Of a stretch of DNA of 64,000 bases, positions 61,601 to 64,000 are shown piece after piece. The notes under the pieces are model-generated. The model was not told where the DNA came from and ran no database searches. It saw only the letters and a list, made by a program, of their open reading frames with translations. The DNA is taken from positions 2,163,874-2,227,873 of the forward strand of contig NZ_JAGEMN010000001.1 in the NCBI RefSeq assembly GCF_017921835.1, written 5' to 3'. The stretch comes from Sporosarcina sp. 6E9 (GTDB lineage: Bacteria; Bacillota; Bacilli; Bacillales_A; Planococcaceae). Position 1 is the stretch's first letter; every line of letters begins with the position of its first letter. The position numbers and the translations under genes are program-made.

Positions 61601-64000
61601 GTATGTTCTTCAGTTGCTACGACGTTCCCACCGTAGTCACTTGTTTCGAAGTAGTAAGTGATTGATTCGCCGGTAATTTGATCTCCAGGAATTGTTGCGC
61701 TGAATGTTCCACTTAATTCATTTCCGGATTCTTGTGTCGCTTGAACTTCTTGCCAAGCGCCGTCTGCATCTTTGTAATGAAGATTCACGTAAGAAATTCT
61801 CAAATTATCGGTTACGTTTGCTTTCAGTACTAAATCCATTTCAGAATAAACTTGTCCGGGTGCTGTGTGGTTAATGACTGGTGCTTCGCTGTCATCGCTG
61901 TATTGCGAAGTTTCGGCTAAAGCTACATCGTCAATATACCAACCTTCTCGTACGACGCTTCCATCGGAGAACGTATGGAAACCAAGGTAGACCCGTCCAC
62001 TGTATTCTGATAGGTCAATTTCAGTTGCTTGCCAACCATCTGACAGGCCTTGGAACATTTCTAGGTTTGTCCAATTCTCGCCGTCTGTGGAAATGACGAC
62101 ATGGCCATAATCCCATGCTCTTCCTGCTGTTGATTCTTCAAAGTTATGCCAGTTTTTGAACTGCAAGAAGGAAGGCCCTTCTGGTAGATCTACTGGAGGC
62201 ATAACAAGCGTTGCGTTCATGCTGCTATTGTAAGTTCCAGCTAGATTTGTCGCATAAACGTTTTCACCTGAATAGGCTTCACCTGGTCCGGAAGTTGGTG
62301 CGCCCCATTGCCACGCATCATTTGCTCCCTCGGAATACCATCCAATTGGTGCGTAACTAGCATCGAAGTTTTCGAAATAGCCAGTTGTGATGCCACCTTT
62401 AACTTCAACTACGTACTCGTCACTTTCAACTGTGTTTTGTCCGTAGTCATTTATCACCCATTTGTATGTGAATGAAGGACCCGTGACGTCTCCACCTGCA
62501 ACTTTAACTGCGTAATCACCAGACTTATAGTCTCCTGATTTACGTGTTGCATCTACAGTTGTCCAATCATTACCGTCTTTGTACATCAGTTGAACGCCGG
62601 TAACGCTGACGTTATCGCTGACAAAGATGGATAAGTTAAGGTCCATGCCCTCGTATGTTTCAGCCGGTGCGCTATGTTCAAATGTTGGCGCTTCAGCATC
62701 TTCACCGTCTACCATAACTTGTCCTGTTAACGTTCCAAGCCCATCAAGGATTGACGATACCGCTTCATACGCATCGACAAGTCCGTATCCATACGCGTGG
62801 TTTGGCGACTCAGGATATTGGGAATCTGTTAAAGGAGTCGTTGTATCCAGTAAGATTTGTTCCATTTCATCAACGGATATGTCGGCATTGACTTGACGTA
62901 ACAATGCTGCGACCGCCGCTACTGCAGGGCCAGACATTGACGTTCCGTTCCATCCGCCTTCATAACCGCCACCTGGTACGCTTGAACGAATATTTACGCC
63001 AGGCGCTATGATATCCGGTTTAATCTCGCCATATGGAGAAGGTCCTCTCAGCGAGAAACTTGCTACTTTGTTGTTGATATCTGTTGCACCTGTTGCAAAG
63101 GATTCAGGATAGTTTGCCGGTACAGCAACTGATCCTGGTCCGCCTGGATTTGACAGCGTTGTATTCCCAGCTGAGAATTCAGGGAAGATTTCTGCTGCGC
63201 GCCAAGCTCTAACCGTGTCGCGATACCATTCATCGAGACCTGGTCCACCGCCCCATGAGTTGTTTACAACGTCAGGCGCCATGTTCACATCGCCGCCCGG
63301 TGCGATAATCCATTGTGCAGCGTTCAATAAAATCGCATCGGTCGTGCTGCCCGCTGCGTTAAATACTTTTGTTGCAATCCATTTGGCACCTGGCGCTACC
63401 CCTACCTGGTTCGATCCATTTGGTTCGCCACCGACCATTGTTCCGGTTACATGCGTTCCATGTCCGTGGTCATCAAATGGTACAGCTTGTCCAGTTGAAG
63501 CGTCAAACCAGCTATACTGGTGATTTGCTGTGCCAGTGCTTGCATCATAGCCGCGGTATTTTTCTTTTAATGCTGGGTGATCCCACTGAACACCCGTGTC
63601 TAGACTTGCAACTACAGTTCCCGATCCGTCAATGCCGAGCGCCCAAGTCTCAGGTGCTTTCACACGTTCGACGTTCCACTCGACGTTTGCAAGTTCTGAT
63701 TGTGGTGCAACTTCATCAGCTTTTACAATCGTTTCATGTAATTGACGTTCTTCGTTTGGTAAGATTTTTTCAACTTCCGCAAAAGCTGCAATATTCTCTG
63801 CAACTTCTTTTGTTGCTGTTACTGCCATTCCGTTGACGATAAAATATGAATTGAATTCATCAACATTGCCGCTCGCCATTTCGCTTTCCAAATACTCGAC
63901 AACGCCTTGTTGTGATTCAATTGAAACGGATTTTAGATCCGACACAACAGCTGAGCGCTGTTGAAATTTCGCGTCATGCGCGGACAATTTATTCTTGCTT
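58618..64000 (-). CDS. Bacillopeptidase-F-like S8 protease with choline-binding-type repeats, N-terminus beyond right edge
   Basis: At least 1793 residues; the frame is open to position 64000, and alignment to the paralogues (NKLSAHDAKFQQRSAV) shows that only about 95 N-terminal residues (signal and early propeptide) are missing. S8 motifs: VVASLDTGVQWDHP, GHGTHVTGTMVG, SAGNTT and GWNGTSMSGPAVA. Two jelly-roll modules follow (ending GWYIDDVALA and GWYIDDVGLS), then a Lys/Glu-rich linker, two carboxypeptidase-regulatory-like folds and Ig-like repeats. The C-terminus (58618 to about 59180) holds nine repeats of about 20 residues with GW, YY or YF and NGxMQTGW spacing (for example GVMQTGWVKIKGKMYHFDSD), of the choline/glucan-binding type, where the 9113, 13236 and 19244 paralogues have CWB2. 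The wall ligand is therefore probably different. Confidence 0.95.
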   Translation of the reverse strand, partial: SKNKLSAHDAKFQQRSAVVSDLKSVSIESQQGVVEYLESEMASGNVDEFNSYFIVNGMAVTATKEVAENIAAFAEVEKILPNEERQLHETIVKADEVAPQSELANVEWNVERVKAPETWALGIDGSGTVVASLDTGVQWDHPALKEKYRGYDASTGTANHQYSWFDASTGQAVPFDDHGHGTHVTGTMVGGEPNGSNQVGVAPGAKWIATKVFNAAGSTTDAILLNAAQWIIAPGGDVNMAPDVVNNSWGGGPGLDEWYRDTVRAWRAAEIFPEFSAGNTTLSNPGGPGSVAVPANYPESFATGATDINNKVASFSLRGPSPYGEIKPDIIAPGVNIRSSVPGGGYEGGWNGTSMSGPAVAAVAALLRQVNADISVDEMEQILLDTTTPLTDSQYPESPNHAYGYGLVDAYEAVSSILDGLGTLTGQVMVDGEDAEAPTFEHSAPAETYEGMDLNLSIFVSDNVSVTGVQLMYKDGNDWTTVDATRKSGDYKSGDYAVKVAGGDVTGPSFTYKWVINDYGQNTVESDEYVVEVKGGITTGYFENFDASYAPIGWYSEGANDAWQWGAPTSGPGEAYSGENVYATNLAGTYNSSMNATLVMPPVDLPEGPSFLQFKNWHNFEESTAGRAWDYGHVVISTDGENWTNLEMFQGLSDGWQATEIDLSEYSGRVYLGFHTFSDGSVVREGWYIDDVALAETSQYSDDSEAPVINHTAPGQVYSEMDLVLKANVTDNLRISYVNLHYKDADGAWQEVQATQESGNELSGTFSATIPGDQITGESITYYFETSDYGGNVVATEEHTVEVIPGITVGYFEDFESSPSGWYSFGANNTWAMGVPTSGPNGAASGENVYATNLAGDYLANMNATLVMPAIDLPEGDAFLTFKNWHNFEQSTSGTAWDYGHVVISTDQVTWNRLQKFQGVTTEWTDIEIDLSAYSGQRVYVGFEAFSDGSVVRPGWYIDDVGLSNTSSQTTASSMSVIKASANKLGIELGKEKVGIEKGKENTAPTALPIRAQVTVLENGRTVFTNPADGSYRLTLPVGEFTVEAGAYGYETKQQTVSIADGEETLANFTLDELDQGTVTGQVTNSETGNAIADATLLLIEDANVQPVETDADGNFSLTAYEGSYTLKVMALNFHSQEVEITIGSDPTEVNVELDPYYTYPGGEIGYDDGTGENARAFYDAGNGWAVKMSLPEGRDSAIVTDGVFRFWDTEWPVPGGTEFAVEVWDAGADGMPGTKLAGPIDGTALRDGTWTTVDLRDHNIIVDGDFYMVYIQTRANPNTPGLATDEDSPNAKRSYQFVSGTWSAAPAEEGNYMIRARVDYEITTPVITTPEESYITNEETVTIEGEASPTTTIQLNNNGEEVATAEIGDDGAFSIETNLTEGDNEFVATTLFNGDAAGSSEPVTITLDTVKPTLTITNPVDGDVTNRESVTVEGTAADENLDYVEVNGSKVAVNEGNYSKRILLDAGANEITVVAYDLAGNTETKSVTVTAKWNAPTIENLQPSANQTVNPGDEVDISFTSDAEGGTASFTVQIPAQLNLQSSTSLPIEEVSPGVYSTTWVVPNITVDGAVIVVELTDAAGNTTRQEADGRITVESIDDGGGANEGDVGWFHKDGKTYYLDSDGKKVKGWYEILSKWYFFNNQGVMQTGMVKVKGDTYYLGDNGVRQTGWVEYESNKYYFNIHNGTMQTGWIFVDGDAYYADNKGVIQTGMLKIKGDTYYFNDDGVRQSGWVDHQSNRYFFNHNNGAMQVGWIYDSGNTYYTDNKGVMQTGWVKIKGKMYHFDSDGVLIGTA

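Noticed and set aside
1..64000. SLH domains or LPXTG sorting signals as wall anchors
   Set aside because: None were seen; visible anchors are CWB2, SH3-like, LysM and choline-binding-type repeats, plus lipoprotein signals.

Overview
The window looks like chromosome of a low-GC Gram-positive of the Bacillales, most likely a Sporosarcina-like Planococcaceae. The reasons are purine-rich Shine-Dalgarno sites with frequent TTG starts, wall teichoic acid genes (tagB, tagD, tagG, tagH), CWB2 cell-wall-binding modules and bacillopeptidase-F-like proteases. The genus is inference. There is no rRNA, tRNA, CRISPR array or insertion sequence. Nearly every gene concerns the cell surface.

Layout. (1) Positions 1-24427, minus strand: five giant secreted subtilisin-family (S8) proteases in a row. 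Two are Vpr/lactocepin-like (the first runs off the left edge) and three are bacillopeptidase-F-like. Four of the five end inside the window and all four carry three C-terminal CWB2 repeats. A small membrane-anchored BsuPI-type protease-inhibitor-like protein lies between the two Vpr-like genes. (2) 24982-36794, minus strand: an 11-gene polysaccharide operon with tight or overlapping junctions. It holds a full set of candidates for UDP-ManNAc3NAcA synthesis (WbpA, B, E, D, I homologues), three glycosyltransferases, a flippase gene split by a one-base frameshift, an unassigned Rossmann-fold protein and an initiating sugar-phosphate transferase. (3) 37153-47442, minus strand: teichoic acid export and synthesis (tagH, tagG, a TagF/TagB-like transferase, tagD), an SH3-repeat glucosaminidase, an acyltransferase and a 978-residue TagF-like protein. 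(4) 47662-57114, plus strand: a GT2-TagF fusion, an O-antigen ligase/polymerase-like membrane protein, an SH3-repeat amidase, TagB, a CapA-like lipoprotein and a LysM-NlpC/P60 hydrolase. (5) 57631-64000, minus strand: a lipoprotein amidase and a sixth giant S8 protease, cut by the right edge, whose C-terminus carries choline-binding-type repeats instead of CWB2.

How the parts may work together (inference): the operon at 24982-36794 would make an anionic wall polymer containing diacetamido-mannuronic acid, the tag genes a glycerol-phosphate teichoic acid, and the CWB2 and SH3-type modules would hold proteases and autolysins on those polymers. The BsuPI-like protein could restrain the proteases near the membrane.

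Non-coding DNA is also notable. Three arrays of a GTCGTTT-core repeat recur every 20-21 bp (57200-57354, 57492-57565, 58457-58551). A 13-bp GGTACC-type tandem repeat with a 14-bp inverted repeat around a strong hairpin follows the amidase gene (53299-53540). A three-unit 20-21 bp repeat precedes the polysaccharide operon (37007-37056).
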